Positions 28,103 through 36,404 of a DNA stretch of 64,000 nucleotides are shown here, in pieces (within the stretch, counting starts at the first letter, position 1; each line of letters opens with the position of its first letter). Source of the DNA: Roseiarcus sp036488815. GTDB taxonomy: Bacteria > Pseudomonadota > Alphaproteobacteria > Rhizobiales > Beijerinckiaceae. The notes under the pieces were generated by a model. That model did not search any database. It had not been told where the DNA came from and was given only the letters and a program-made list of their open reading frames with translations. The DNA lies in NCBI GenBank assembly GCA_036488815.1, contig DASXGX010000160.1, forward strand, positions 14,807 to 78,806. Direction: 5' to 3'. The position numbers were made by a program, and so were the translations under genes.

Positions 28103-29715
28103 CAGTAGACGTCCGCTTGATAACGGCCCGCTTTCTTGAGCGCCGCCACGAAGCCGATCGCGTCCTCCGTGCCGCGGGCGCCGCATTGGGCGACGATGTC
28201 GACCAATGCGCGCTCGACGTCTTTCGCCATTGTCTTGGCATCGCCGCAAACGTAGAGATGCGCGCCTTCGGCGATCCAGCGCCAGAGCTCCGGACCGACT
28301 TCCCGCATGCGGTCCTGGACGTAGAATTTTTTGGCGCCGTCGCGCGACCAGGCGAGCGAGAGGCGGTTCAGTACGCCCGCCTTGCGCATCGCCTCGAACT
28401 CATCTTCGTAGAAGAAGTCGTGCTGGCGGCGCTGATGGCCGAAGAACAGCCAGTTCGCGCCGCGCGCGCCGGTCGCCTGCCGCTCCTGCAGGAAGGCGCG
28501 GAACGGCGCGACGCCGGTGCCCGGACCGATCATGATCACCGGCGCCTCGGGATTGTCCGGCAGGCGGAAGCCGTGCGCCTTCTGGACATAGACCTTCAAC
28601 GCTTCGCCCGCCTCGATGCGCTCGCCGAGGAACGTCGAGGCGACCCCCAGCCTTTCGCGCGAGCCGACGCGATAGCGCACCGTATCGACGGTCAGCGAAA
28701 CGCGGCCGGGACTGGCTTTCGGCGAAGAGGAGATCGAATAGAGGCGTGGCTGCAACGGATCGAGCGCTTCGAGGAACGCTTCGGCGTCGGGCCGGGCGTC
28801 GAATTTGCGCAAGGCCGCGAGCACGTCGAGCGCTGCGGCGTCGCCGTCGGGGTCTTCGCCGTTGGCGAGCGCGCGCGCCTTGGCGCGCTTCTCGCCGCCG
28901 AGCACGTAGGAGAGGAGCTGGAACAGATTGTCCGGCGGCACGCCGAGCGAAGCGTCCTCGATCAGTGTGTCGCGCAAGGTCTTGCCGTTGATCCGCCGCC
29001 GCGGGTCGGCGCCGATCGTCGCGATCACCTGGTCGGCGAGCGCTGGATGATTGCGGGGAACGATTCCGAAGCTGTCGCCGACGACATAGTCGAGACCGCT
29101 TTCTGAGAGATCGAACTCGACGTGCCACGTCGTCTTCGCGGAACCCGCGCCGTTGAGACGCCGCCGCGACAGGAACCTCGCTTCGACAGGATTGTCCCGC
29201 GAGTGCCCCCGTTCCGCCGCCGGCGCGGGCTCCGACGAGGCCTTGACGATCGCCGGCGTGGCGGGCGCCTTGTCGAGTTCGACCGCGAGCTGCTTGAGCA
29301 TCCGCGCGGTCTCCCTGCCGCCGGGCGCGCAGAGCGTCAGCCGCTCCTCCTTTTTCTGGGCGATCGCATTGGCGTAGTCAGCGCAATTGTAGCCGCACTG
29401 TCCGCAATCCTGCTGCGCCATCGCCGACATCAGGCGGGGCGCGAGCGGCCGACCGTGGGAGAGCTGCATGCGCTCGTCGATCGGCATCGAGGGATCGTGC
29501 CACGGCGCGGCGTCGTTGTCGGCGAGAGCGAGCGCTGGCTCCGCGCCCGCCGGCGCCTGCGCGAGGATGGCATTCTGCGCCTCGCTCAGCGGAGCCGGCG
29601 CCCCTTCCGCCGATAGCACCGCGGCGAAGAAGCCGTTGAGCCAGGCCTGCTGCTCCGGGGAGAAGGGCGCGCTCGGCGGGATCAGCAGGCGCGGCGGGAG
29701 AACCTGGACGCTCAC
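28102..29715 (-). CDS. CysJ-like FAD/NADPH reductase with an N-terminal iron-sulfur cluster domain
   Basis: 537 residues. There is no flavodoxin (FMN) domain. Instead a cysteine-rich segment CGQCGYNCADY with a distal LCAPGG forms a Fes-type [4Fe-4S] motif (about residues 110-145). Next come the FAD-binding domain (RLYSISSSPKASPG) and the NADPH domain (GPGTGVAPFRAFLQER, then YVCGDAKTMAKDVERAL). It should pass electrons from NADPH through FAD and the cluster to nitrate or nitrite reductase. The GTG start overlaps the nirA stop as GTGA. This gene replaces a typical NasB or ferredoxin partner in the operon. The partner assignment is inferred from position. Confidence 0.88.
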   Translation of the reverse strand: MSVQVLPPRLLIPPSAPFSPEQQAWLNGFFAAVLSAEGAPAPLSEAQNAILAQAPAGAEPALALADNDAAPWHDPSMPIDERMQLSHGRPLAPRLMSAMAQQDCGQCGYNCADYANAIAQKKEERLTLCAPGGRETARMLKQLAVELDKAPATPAIVKASSEPAPAAERGHSRDNPVEARFLSRRRLNGAGSAKTTWHVEFDLSESGLDYVVGDSFGIVPRNHPALADQVIATIGADPRRRINGKTLRDTLIEDASLGVPPDNLFQLLSYVLGGEKRAKARALANGEDPDGDAAALDVLAALRKFDARPDAEAFLEALDPLQPRLYSISSSPKASPGRVSLTVDTVRYRVGSRERLGVASTFLGERIEAGEALKVYVQKAHGFRLPDNPEAPVIMIGPGTGVAPFRAFLQERQATGARGANWLFFGHQRRQHDFFYEDEFEAMRKAGVLNRLSLAWSRDGAKKFYVQDRMREVGPELWRWIAEGAHLYVCGDAKTMAKDVERALVDIVAQCGARGTEDAIGFVAALKKAGRYQADVY

Positions 29716-31463
29716 ATCGTCTCCACGATTTGCTTGAGTTCGTCCGGCGTATGGCGCGCGGCGAAATGCTGGAAGCTTTCCGCCGCGTTCTCGCGGCGCT
29801 CGAGATAGGCGCGCAGCAGGCTTTCGACCTTGCCCGGGCACTCGGTCGCCGGCACGTCGCGCCAGATCTCACGGCCGATGCCGGCGCATTCGGCGAAGCC
29901 GCCGCCAACGACGATCGTGTAACCTTCGACCGTGTCGTCGTCGCCGACCGCGACCTTCTGCGCCATCAGGCCGATGTCGCCGATGTAGTGTTGCGCGCAA
30001 GAATGATGGCAGCCGGTCAGATGGATGTTTACCGGCGCGTCGAGCGTGAGGCGGGCGTCGACATGATCGGCGATCTCGCCCGCGTGCTCCTTGGTGTGCG
30101 CGGCGGCGAATTTGCAGCCCGCCGCGCCGGTGCAGGCGACCAGGCCCGCGCGAAGGGACATCGCGCGCCAGTCGACGTCGAGCGTCTCGATCGCCGCTTT
30201 GGCCGCGTCGAGACGATCGTCGGCGACACCCGAGAGAAGCAGATTTTGCCAGACCGTCAGCCGCACTTCGCCGTCGCCGAATTCGCGCGCGACGGCGGCG
30301 AGCCCGCGCATCTGATCGGCGGTCAGCCTGCCCACAGGCAGCGCGACGCCGATCCAGTTCAAGCCGGGCTGGGCCTGCGGGTGGACGCCGATGTGGGCGC
30401 CCCGGTCGACCGGCGGCCGCGGCGCGATCGCGTTCGGCGCGATGCGTGTCAGCGGGCGGCCGAGCTTGGCCTCAACCGCCGCAAGATATTTCTCGACGCC
30501 CCAGGCATCGAGCACATATTTCAATCGCGCCTTGGCGCGGTCGGTGCGGTCGCCGCTGTCGGTGAAGACGCGCACGATCGCGTCGGCGATCGGCGTGCAG
30601 TCCTCCGGACGGCACACCACGCCGGTTTCGCGCGCGAGGTCGCGGTGGCCCGTTATGCCGCCGATGACGACGCGAAACCAGACGCCTGGTTCGACCCCAT
30701 GGCCTTCCGCGATGCGCACCGCCTGGAAGCCGATGTCGTTGGTCTCTTCCAAGGTCGCGATGCGGCCGCCGCCGTCGAAAGCGACGTTGAACTTGCGCGG
30801 CAGGCCGTTCAGCGAGCGATCGTTGAGCACGTGATAGTGCCATTCGCGGGCGAGCGGCCGCGTATCGCAGAGCTCCTGCGGATCGATCCCCGCGGTCGCC
30901 GAGCCGGTGACGTTGCGGATGTTGTCGGCGCCCGAGCCGCGCGACGAGAGGCCGAGGTCCTGCACCGCCTCGACGATCGCAGTCGCGTTCGCCGGCGCAA
31001 TTTCGCGGATCTGAAGGTTGGCGCGCGTCGTCACATGCGCGTAGCCGCCGCCGAAGCGCACCGCAAGGTCGGCGAGGCCTGCGAATTGCGAGTGCGAAAG
31101 AACGCCGTTGGGGATCCTCAGGCGCAGCATGTAACTCGCCTGCGCCGGCGCGACATAGAAGAGGCCGTAGTAGCGCCAGCGGAAGTTGTCGTCGGGCTTC
31201 GGGAAGGCGCCGATCCGCGCCTGCGCCTTGAGGCGCGCATAGGCGTCGAACGGATGCTCGGCGCGCTTCCACTTCTCTTGATCCGCGAGCTTCTTGCCGG
31301 CGGCGACCGTCGCGTCCTGCGCGGCGAGATGCGCCGCGTCAGGGCCTATCGGCTTCGCCGCCGCGACCGCGGCTTCGGGCGCCTTCGCGCCACGCATCGC
31401 CTGGATGCCTGAGACAAAACCCTCAAGATAGCGCTTCTGATCGGAGCTGAAGTCGCCGCTCAT
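29712..31463 (-). CDS. nirA: Ferredoxin-type assimilatory nitrite (or sulfite) reductase
   Basis: 583-residue siroheme/[4Fe-4S] enzyme with two ferrite-like repeats, reducing nitrite to ammonium by six electrons. The cluster/siroheme cysteines are in CTGAAGCKF and GCHHSC, the expected C-x5-C and C-x3-C pair. Siroheme-contact regions include THVTTRANLQ-type sequence (HVTTRANLQIREI) and DIRNVTG-like NIRNVTG. The second of two adjacent ATGs has the better spacing from AGGAGG. It overlaps both neighbours. The family also contains sulfite reductases, but the nitrate operon context favours nitrite. Confidence 0.92.
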   Translation of the reverse strand: MSGDFSSDQKRYLEGFVSGIQAMRGAKAPEAAVAAAKPIGPDAAHLAAQDATVAAGKKLADQEKWKRAEHPFDAYARLKAQARIGAFPKPDDNFRWRYYGLFYVAPAQASYMLRLRIPNGVLSHSQFAGLADLAVRFGGGYAHVTTRANLQIREIAPANATAIVEAVQDLGLSSRGSGADNIRNVTGSATAGIDPQELCDTRPLAREWHYHVLNDRSLNGLPRKFNVAFDGGGRIATLEETNDIGFQAVRIAEGHGVEPGVWFRVVIGGITGHRDLARETGVVCRPEDCTPIADAIVRVFTDSGDRTDRAKARLKYVLDAWGVEKYLAAVEAKLGRPLTRIAPNAIAPRPPVDRGAHIGVHPQAQPGLNWIGVALPVGRLTADQMRGLAAVAREFGDGEVRLTVWQNLLLSGVADDRLDAAKAAIETLDVDWRAMSLRAGLVACTGAAGCKFAAAHTKEHAGEIADHVDARLTLDAPVNIHLTGCHHSCAQHYIGDIGLMAQKVAVGDDDTVEGYTIVVGGGFAECAGIGREIWRDVPATECPGKVESLLRAYLERRENAAESFQHFAARHTPDELKQIVETM

Positions 31464-32734
31464 CATGCGGCCTCCTGAATGGAGGTTTCGTCGCCGAGAC
31501 CACACATGGCGCGGCCGAATATGAGGCGGTCGCGAAACGGCGCGACATTGGCGCTCCCCCGGATGAGATCGCGATACCAGAGCGCGTCGTCGGCTTCCCC
31601 GACGAGGATCGCGCCGATCAGGCGGTCGCCGCGCAATACAAGCGTCTTGCAGACGCCGAGCGCACGATCTTCGAGCGTCATCGTCTGAGCGCCGGTCGCG
31701 TCCATGCTTTCGCCGGCGGAAAAGACGGGGATGCCGGAGACCTTGAGATTGGTCGCCAGCGCGGCGCCCTCGTAGCGCGCGTTCACGTCGCCGGCGAGCC
31801 GGCGCGCCAGTACGCGCGCCTGATCGTAAGCGGGTTCGACGAGGCCACAGACGACGCCGCGATGCTCGACGCATTCGCCGATCGCATGCGCGAAGGGCAC
31901 GGTCGCCGTCATCGCGTCGTCGACCTTGACGCCCCGCCCGACCTCGAGGCCAGCGCTCTTGGCGAGCGCCGCGTTGGGCCGCACGCCCACGGCGACGACG
32001 ACGAGATCGGCGGCGAGCCGCCCGCCATCGGCGAACACGAGCGCCTTCGCGCCCGCGGCGTCCTCGACCCGGAGCGTCTCGGCTTTGAGCCTCACGGCGA
32101 CGCCCTTGCGTTCGATCGCCCGTTTGAGGAAGGAGGCGGAGCGCGCGTCGAGCTGACGCTCCATCAGCCGGTCCATCACATGGACGAGCGTCGTGGCGGC
32201 GCCGCGCTTGGCGAGCGCGCAGGCCGCCTCAATGCCGAGAAGGCCGCCGCCGATGACGACGACGCGCCGCTTCTGGCGCGCCGCCGCCTCCAGCGCCGGC
32301 AGATCGGCGAGATCGCGAAAGGTCATGACATTAGCGCTGTTCATGCCGGGAACGGGCGGTCGCATCGCGATCGATCCGGTCGCCAAAACGACTCGATCGA
32401 AGCCGATCTCACTCCCGTCGCACAGGCGCGCCGCGCGGCCCGCGAGATTGAGCGCCTCGACCCGGCGCCCTGGGATAAGGCGGAATCCGTGCGCGCGATA
32501 CCAGGCTTCGTCGCGCAGCGCGATGTCGGCTTCGCCGACTTCGCCGGCCAGCAGCGCCGAGAGAAGCACGCGATTGTAGCCGGCGCGCGGCTCGGCGCCG
32601 ACGATGGTCACGGCGAAGCGGCCCGGCGCGCGCACCGCGAGCTCCTCGCAGAGCTTCACGCTCGCCATGCCGCCGCCGACAATGAGAAGCCGTTCGGCGG
32701 CGTCTTGCACATGGTCGATTTGCGCCGAAGTCAT
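31463..32734 (-). CDS. FAD/NAD(P)-dependent oxidoreductase, NirB N-terminal-domain-like
   Basis: 423 residues with two Rossmann motifs: LLIVGGGMASVKLCEEL at the N-terminus for FAD and VVVIGGGLLGIEAACAL in the middle for NAD(P)H. GYNRVLLSALLAGE is typical of the FAD module of assimilatory nitrite reductase large subunits. The siroheme domain is absent; that function is on the separate NirA. It therefore probably serves as an electron donor in the nitrate-nitrite pathway. Two potential reductases in one operon is notable. The stop overlaps the nirA start by ATGA. Confidence 0.88.
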   Translation of the reverse strand: MTSAQIDHVQDAAERLLIVGGGMASVKLCEELAVRAPGRFAVTIVGAEPRAGYNRVLLSALLAGEVGEADIALRDEAWYRAHGFRLIPGRRVEALNLAGRAARLCDGSEIGFDRVVLATGSIAMRPPVPGMNSANVMTFRDLADLPALEAAARQKRRVVVIGGGLLGIEAACALAKRGAATTLVHVMDRLMERQLDARSASFLKRAIERKGVAVRLKAETLRVEDAAGAKALVFADGGRLAADLVVVAVGVRPNAALAKSAGLEVGRGVKVDDAMTATVPFAHAIGECVEHRGVVCGLVEPAYDQARVLARRLAGDVNARYEGAALATNLKVSGIPVFSAGESMDATGAQTMTLEDRALGVCKTLVLRGDRLIGAILVGEADDALWYRDLIRGSANVAPFRDRLIFGRAMCGLGDETSIQEAA

Positions 32735-32765
32735 GTCGGGTCTCCTGTTGAAGCTCGGCGATGGG

Positions 32766-33980
32766 TCAGATGCGCGCCGCGGCGACGTCGTGCGCAGCCC
32801 AATCGGAGCGCCATCGTCGCTTGACGCGGGTCAGCGCGGCCAAGGCGACGAGAGCAAGCGTCGCGAAGATGAGAAAGCCCGCCTGGTAGCTGCCGGTGAA
32901 TTGCTTGGAGAGGCCAAGGCTCGAGGCGAGGTAGAATCCGCCGACGCCGCCGGTCATGCCGACGAGGCCGGTCACGACGCCCATCTCGGCGCGAAAGCGC
33001 TGCGGGACGAGCTGGAAGACGGCGCCGTTGCCCATGCCGAGCGCGAGCATCGCAACGAGCAGCGCCGCGAAGCCCAGCGGAAAGGAAGCGAAGCCGAAGC
33101 TGACGGCGACGAGGGCGACCGCGGCGACCGCATAGAGGGCGGTCAGCACGCGCACGCCGCCGATGCGGTCGGAGATCGCGCCGCCGATCGGTCGCACCAG
33201 CGATCCCGCGAAAACACAGGCCCCCGTGCAATAGCCGGCGCTCACCGCGTCGAGATGATATTGCGTGTTGAAATAGATGCCCAGCGACGACGCGAGGCCG
33301 GAGAAGCCGCCGAACGTCACCGCGTAATAGAACATGAAGAGCCAAGCGTCTGGCTGCCGCAGAACGCCGACATAGCCCGCCAGCGATTTTGCGGCGGGTG
33401 GATTGGGGCTGTCCTTGGCGCAGATCAGGTAGACCGCGAGGGCGAGGGTAAGCGGGATCGCGCAAAAGCCGATCACGTTGACCCAGCCGAACGCGGCCGC
33501 CAGCGCCGGCGCAAAAAGAGCGGCGAGCACCGTGCCCGAATTGCCGGCGCCGGCGATGCCGAGCGCGACGCCTTGATATCGCGGCGGGTACCAGCGCGAG
33601 GCGAGCGGCAGCGCGACGGCGAAGGAGGCGCCGGCGACGCCGAGCGCCAAGCCCAGCAGCAAAACGGCGGAGTAAGCGCGGACGCCAAGGCTCCAGAACG
33701 CCAGCAGCGCCGCGATGACGACGATCTGCCCGATGAGACCAGCACGCTTGGGCCCGAGGCGATCGACCAGCACGCCGTTGACGACGCGCAGCAGCGCGCC
33801 CGCCAGCACGGGCAGGGCGACCATGAAGCCCTTCTCCGCGGGATCGAGCTTCAGATCGGCAGCGATCTGGACGCCGAGCGGACCCAGGATGATCCACACC
33901 ATGAAGCTCATGTCGAAATAGAGGAAGGCCGCCAGAAGCGTCGGCCAATGTCCCGACTTCAGGAAATCCCTGCTGTTCAT
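32766..33980 (-). CDS. narK: NarK/NasA-type nitrate/nitrite MFS transporter
   Basis: 404-residue inner-membrane MFS protein with 12 predicted segments. DMSFMVWIILGPLGVQIAADL is the NarK family start, with the nitrate-signature-like glycine-rich segments AGAGNSGTVLAALFAPALA and GMTGGVGGFYLAS. The conserved arginines around RDDVALGV-type loops are partly visible as VPQRFRAEMGVVTGLVG. The ATG has a GGAAGAG site. It is the first gene after the antitermination leader, so its expression and that of the downstream reductases should depend on NasT. It is probably the uptake step for nitrate. Confidence 0.9.
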   Translation of the reverse strand: MNSRDFLKSGHWPTLLAAFLYFDMSFMVWIILGPLGVQIAADLKLDPAEKGFMVALPVLAGALLRVVNGVLVDRLGPKRAGLIGQIVVIAALLAFWSLGVRAYSAVLLLGLALGVAGASFAVALPLASRWYPPRYQGVALGIAGAGNSGTVLAALFAPALAAAFGWVNVIGFCAIPLTLALAVYLICAKDSPNPPAAKSLAGYVGVLRQPDAWLFMFYYAVTFGGFSGLASSLGIYFNTQYHLDAVSAGYCTGACVFAGSLVRPIGGAISDRIGGVRVLTALYAVAAVALVAVSFGFASFPLGFAALLVAMLALGMGNGAVFQLVPQRFRAEMGVVTGLVGMTGGVGGFYLASSLGLSKQFTGSYQAGFLIFATLALVALAALTRVKRRWRSDWAAHDVAAARI

Positions 33981-34012
33981 CGCGCTCTTCCGTGCCTGCG
34001 GGCCAAAAACAA

Positions 34013-34066
34013 AAAGCCGCTCATGAATTCCTCGCGCCCGACCGCGGGAAATTCATGAGCGGCTTT
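34013..34066 (-). terminator. Leader intrinsic terminator of the nitrate operon
   Basis: On the minus strand perfect 17-bp arms (AAAGCCGCTCATGAATT and its complement) enclose a 20-nt loop and are followed by TTTTTGTTTTT. It stands only about 30 bp before the narK start, so it must terminate most transcripts unless antiterminated. Confidence 0.9.
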
Positions 34067-34073
34067 GCTCGAT

Positions 34074-34116
34074 GCCGTCCGTCGTTGGAGCGGCGCGCCC
34101 GGGCGTCGCTGCCCGG
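34074..34116 (-). ncRNA. ANTAR-responsive double-hairpin leader RNA
   Basis: Two adjacent stem-loops on the minus strand, between the promoter and the terminator. P1 is CCGGGC-AGCGAC-GCCCGG, a perfect 6-bp stem with a hexaloop. P2 is GCCGCTCC-AACGAC-GGACGGC, with 7 pairs and one bulged C. Both hexaloops have A at position 1 and G at position 4, the known recognition rule for ANTAR-domain proteins. The 3' side of P2 is 7 nt from the terminator stem. Binding of free NasT should prevent termination, while NasS without nitrate should hold NasT away. Confidence 0.88.
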
Positions 34117-34136
34117 ATCAATGTCAAATCCTTCGA

Positions 34137-34152
34137 AGCAAAAACAGTGCCA
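34137..34152 (-). promoter_or_regulatory. Sigma-54 promoter of the nitrate operon
   Basis: On the minus strand TGGCAC-TGTTT-TTGCT matches the -24/-12 consensus with the required 10 bases between GG and GC. The predicted start lies about 11 bases downstream, before hairpin P1, which gives a leader of about 145 nt. NtrC is the expected activator. Confidence 0.85.
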
Positions 34153-34229
34153 TGGTCCGCCACGACAAAAGAAGCATGAAGCGCAATAGGTTAGCCAGAA
34201 TGGGCGGAAAGGCGCGCGGCGCCGCAATG

Positions 34230-34246
34230 TTGTGTGCAACGCACAA
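34230..34246. promoter_or_regulatory. Candidate enhancer dyad upstream of the sigma-54 promoter
   Basis: TTGTGCGTTGCACACAA contains the dyad TGTGC-GTT-GCACA and lies about 80-95 bp upstream of the -24 element, a normal enhancer distance. It contains GTGC and GCAC half-sites but in the reverse order to the classical NtrC box, so the bound protein is uncertain. Confidence 0.35.
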
Positions 34247-34299
34247 TATTTTGGCACGGCGCCTAGCTGGCTGCGCCGCGGCCGCTTGCGAGGCTCGGC

Positions 34300-35343
34300 T
34301 TACGCCTGCGCCGCTGCGAAAAGGTCGGCGCGGAAAAGATCGCGCGCGATCCGGCGGGTCTCGTCATCCGCAGCGATCTGACCCGCCGCGATCATGGCCT
34401 CGATCACCTGATCGGCGCGCGCTGGGCTCGGGGCGAGCGCTGCGCGGTCGATGCGCAGATAGTCGGGCGCAATTCGCCTGGCGCGCCCTCCGCCGATCTC
34501 GAGGCGACCGGCGAGAATCGCTTCGATCGTCGCCGCCGGCGCGTCGAGATAGTGCGGGCGCGACAGATATTCGGCGAGCCGGGCGCGGGCGCGCGGGTCT
34601 TCGGCCCATTGCGCGGCGGCGAGCACGGCGCGGGTCAGGGCGATCGCGGTTTCCGGACGGCGTTCCGCCTCGGCCGCGCGCAGCACGAGCAGCTTCTCGG
34701 GCGCGTCGGCAATGAGATCGACGCCGAGCGCGACGATCGCCCCGCTTCCCGCTTCGACTGCGAGTGCGTTCCAGGGCGCGCCGGCGCAAAAGCCGTCGAT
34801 CTGACCGCTGGCGAGGCTCGCCGCCATGAACGGCGGCGGCAGGACCACGAGCGGCACGTCCTCGCCCGCCTTCAGCCCGCCTCTACGCAGGAATTCGTCG
34901 ATCAGCAACGTGTGCATGGAGAATGGAAAGACGGAGGCGAGCACCGGCGGCTCGAGCCCTTCGCGAGCGCGCCGCTTGACCAGATCGGCGAAGGCCGTCG
35001 CGGCCACCCCGACGTCATCGAGCGGGCCCGCCGCCTCGCTCATTTCACGCGCGAGCGCGCTCGACAGGGTGATCGAATTGCCGTTCATGTTGAGGAGGGC
35101 CGGGGCGGCCATCGGCACGCGCAGATGTCCGAGGCCGAGCGTCGCGGCGATCGCCGCCGGCGCGAGCATCTGCGCCGCGTCCAGCATTCCGACCGAGAGC
35201 CGGTCGCGCAGATTGGCCCAGCTGACCTCGCGCGCCAGCTCGAGCGAAAGCCCCTCGCGCTCGGCGAAACCTTCTTCGCGCGCGGCGACGAGAAGCGCGG
35301 CGTCGACCAGTGGCAGGAAGCCGATGCGGAGCGTCGTCGTCAT
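34300..35343 (-). CDS. nasS: Nitrate-sensing protein NasS (NrtA-like)
   Basis: 347 residues, no signal peptide, belonging to the NrtA/CmpA nitrate-binding family. The start LRIGFLPLVDAALLVAAREE and the segment LGLGHLRVPMAAPALLNMNG are typical. PPPFMAASLASGQIDGFCAG is the conserved ligand-lobe region. The absence of a signal peptide separates this cytoplasmic sensor from periplasmic importers. In known systems NasS binds NasT without nitrate and releases it when nitrate binds. It overlaps nasT by ATGA, consistent with the need for matched amounts. Confidence 0.92.
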   Translation of the reverse strand: MTTTLRIGFLPLVDAALLVAAREEGFAEREGLSLELAREVSWANLRDRLSVGMLDAAQMLAPAAIAATLGLGHLRVPMAAPALLNMNGNSITLSSALAREMSEAAGPLDDVGVAATAFADLVKRRAREGLEPPVLASVFPFSMHTLLIDEFLRRGGLKAGEDVPLVVLPPPFMAASLASGQIDGFCAGAPWNALAVEAGSGAIVALGVDLIADAPEKLLVLRAAEAERRPETAIALTRAVLAAAQWAEDPRARARLAEYLSRPHYLDAPAATIEAILAGRLEIGGGRARRIAPDYLRIDRAALAPSPARADQVIEAMIAAGQIAADDETRRIARDLFRADLFAAAQA

Positions 35344-35912
35344 CGCAGCAAGCCCGCGGCAAGCACGACCGAGTGCGCGACTTCGGCGATGCGGCGGTTC
35401 TCGTTCATCGCCGCGCGTCGCAACAGCGCGTAGGCTTCCTCCTCCGAAATCGACTTGGCCTTCATCAGGATTCCCTTGGCGCGCTCGATCGTCTTGCGTT
35501 CGGCGAGCTGGTCGCGCGCCTCTTCGAGTTCTCTTCGCAGCCGCTCGAAGGCGTTGAAGCGGCTGATCGCCATGTCGAGGATCGCTTTGACCCGCTCCTT
35601 GCGTAGCCCGTCGACGATATAGGCGGAGACGCCGGCGTCGACCGCCGCCTCGATCATCGCCGCATCCGATTGGTCGACGAACATCGCGACGGGCCGTCGC
35701 ACGGTGCGGCTCACAGTGAACATGTTTTCGAGAATGTCGCGGCTTGGATTCTCGAGGCCGATCAGCACGACGTCGGGCTCCAGCGCGACGAGTTGCTTGA
35801 GCAGCGCGGTCATTTCCGTCACCCGCACGATGTCGGAGTGGCCGGCGCCACGCAGTCCCGATTCGATGATCGTCCCGCGCGCCGAGTTGTCGTCGACGAT
35901 TACAACCCGCAT
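35340..35912 (-). CDS. nasT: ANTAR-domain antiterminator NasT
   Basis: 190 residues. A receiver-like domain (1-120) begins MRVVIVDDNSARG, and a C-terminal ANTAR domain contains ERAKGILMKAKSISEEEAYALLRRAAM. At the place where receivers have the phosphorylated Asp (in DVVLIGLENPSRD) this protein has Gly52, so it should not be controlled by phosphorylation. That fits the NasS sequestration mechanism. The RNA targets, two hexaloop hairpins, lie 1.2 kb downstream before narK. I chose the ATG that starts the receiver fold. A sigma-54 site lies 66 bp upstream. Confidence 0.93.
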   Translation of the reverse strand: MRVVIVDDNSARGTIIESGLRGAGHSDIVRVTEMTALLKQLVALEPDVVLIGLENPSRDILENMFTVSRTVRRPVAMFVDQSDAAMIEAAVDAGVSAYIVDGLRKERVKAILDMAISRFNAFERLRRELEEARDQLAERKTIERAKGILMKAKSISEEEAYALLRRAAMNENRRIAEVAHSVVLAAGLLR

Positions 35913-35977
35913 CGCAGGGTCTCGCGTCGGGGCGGAGAGCGTCGAGCAGACGTCACAATCGTCATGCCTCCGCGGCA

Positions 35978-35993
35978 AGCAAACGCCGTGCCG
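35978..35993 (-). promoter_or_regulatory. Sigma-54 promoter of nasTS
   Basis: On the minus strand CGGCACG-GCGT-TTGCT matches the -24/-12 consensus except for the first base, with 10 bases between GG and GC. It is placed correctly for a leader of about 55-60 nt ahead of nasT. It would make the sensor pair itself dependent on nitrogen limitation. Confidence 0.7.
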
Positions 35994-36404
35994 GCCATCG
36001 CTTGTCACGCGGCGCGCGCCGGCGCCGCGCCATCTTCAGGTTCGCCTCGATCGTTGAACGATCACGCGCCCGTCTTGGGCGAGACCATCGCTTCCGTGCT
36101 TCACGTCTGCACGACATCAGCATCGTCAATGCATCGTATTCGCTTGGCGTCAATGCAATTCGACGAACGACCGCACCCTGTCGCATACCAAGATATGAGT
36201 TCGCGCAACCCGCGCGGGGGTCCAACGTCAACCAACGTACGATACCGAATTGCGCCACGCACGACTAGAGTCCTAACCCGCCGCGCCTCGATCGCGAGTC
36301 AGCGTTGTCGAGCAGCGAAGGGCGCGGGAGTGGAGCGCGTGCACGTGATCGAATTCATCGAATCGTTGATGACCTTAGTGGCGCAGGGCAATTCCAAGTT
36401 TGGA

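Noticed and set aside
25437..32824. Several long plus-strand frames (up to about 650 codons) opposite the nitrate genes
   Set aside because: They are Arg-rich antisense shadows of high-GC coding DNA. The minus-strand products match nitrate-assimilation families along their whole length.
34250..34272. Plus-strand TTGGCACGGCGCCTAGC as another sigma-54 promoter
   Set aside because: There are 11 rather than 10 bases between GG and GC, and it would fire antisense into the end of nasS.
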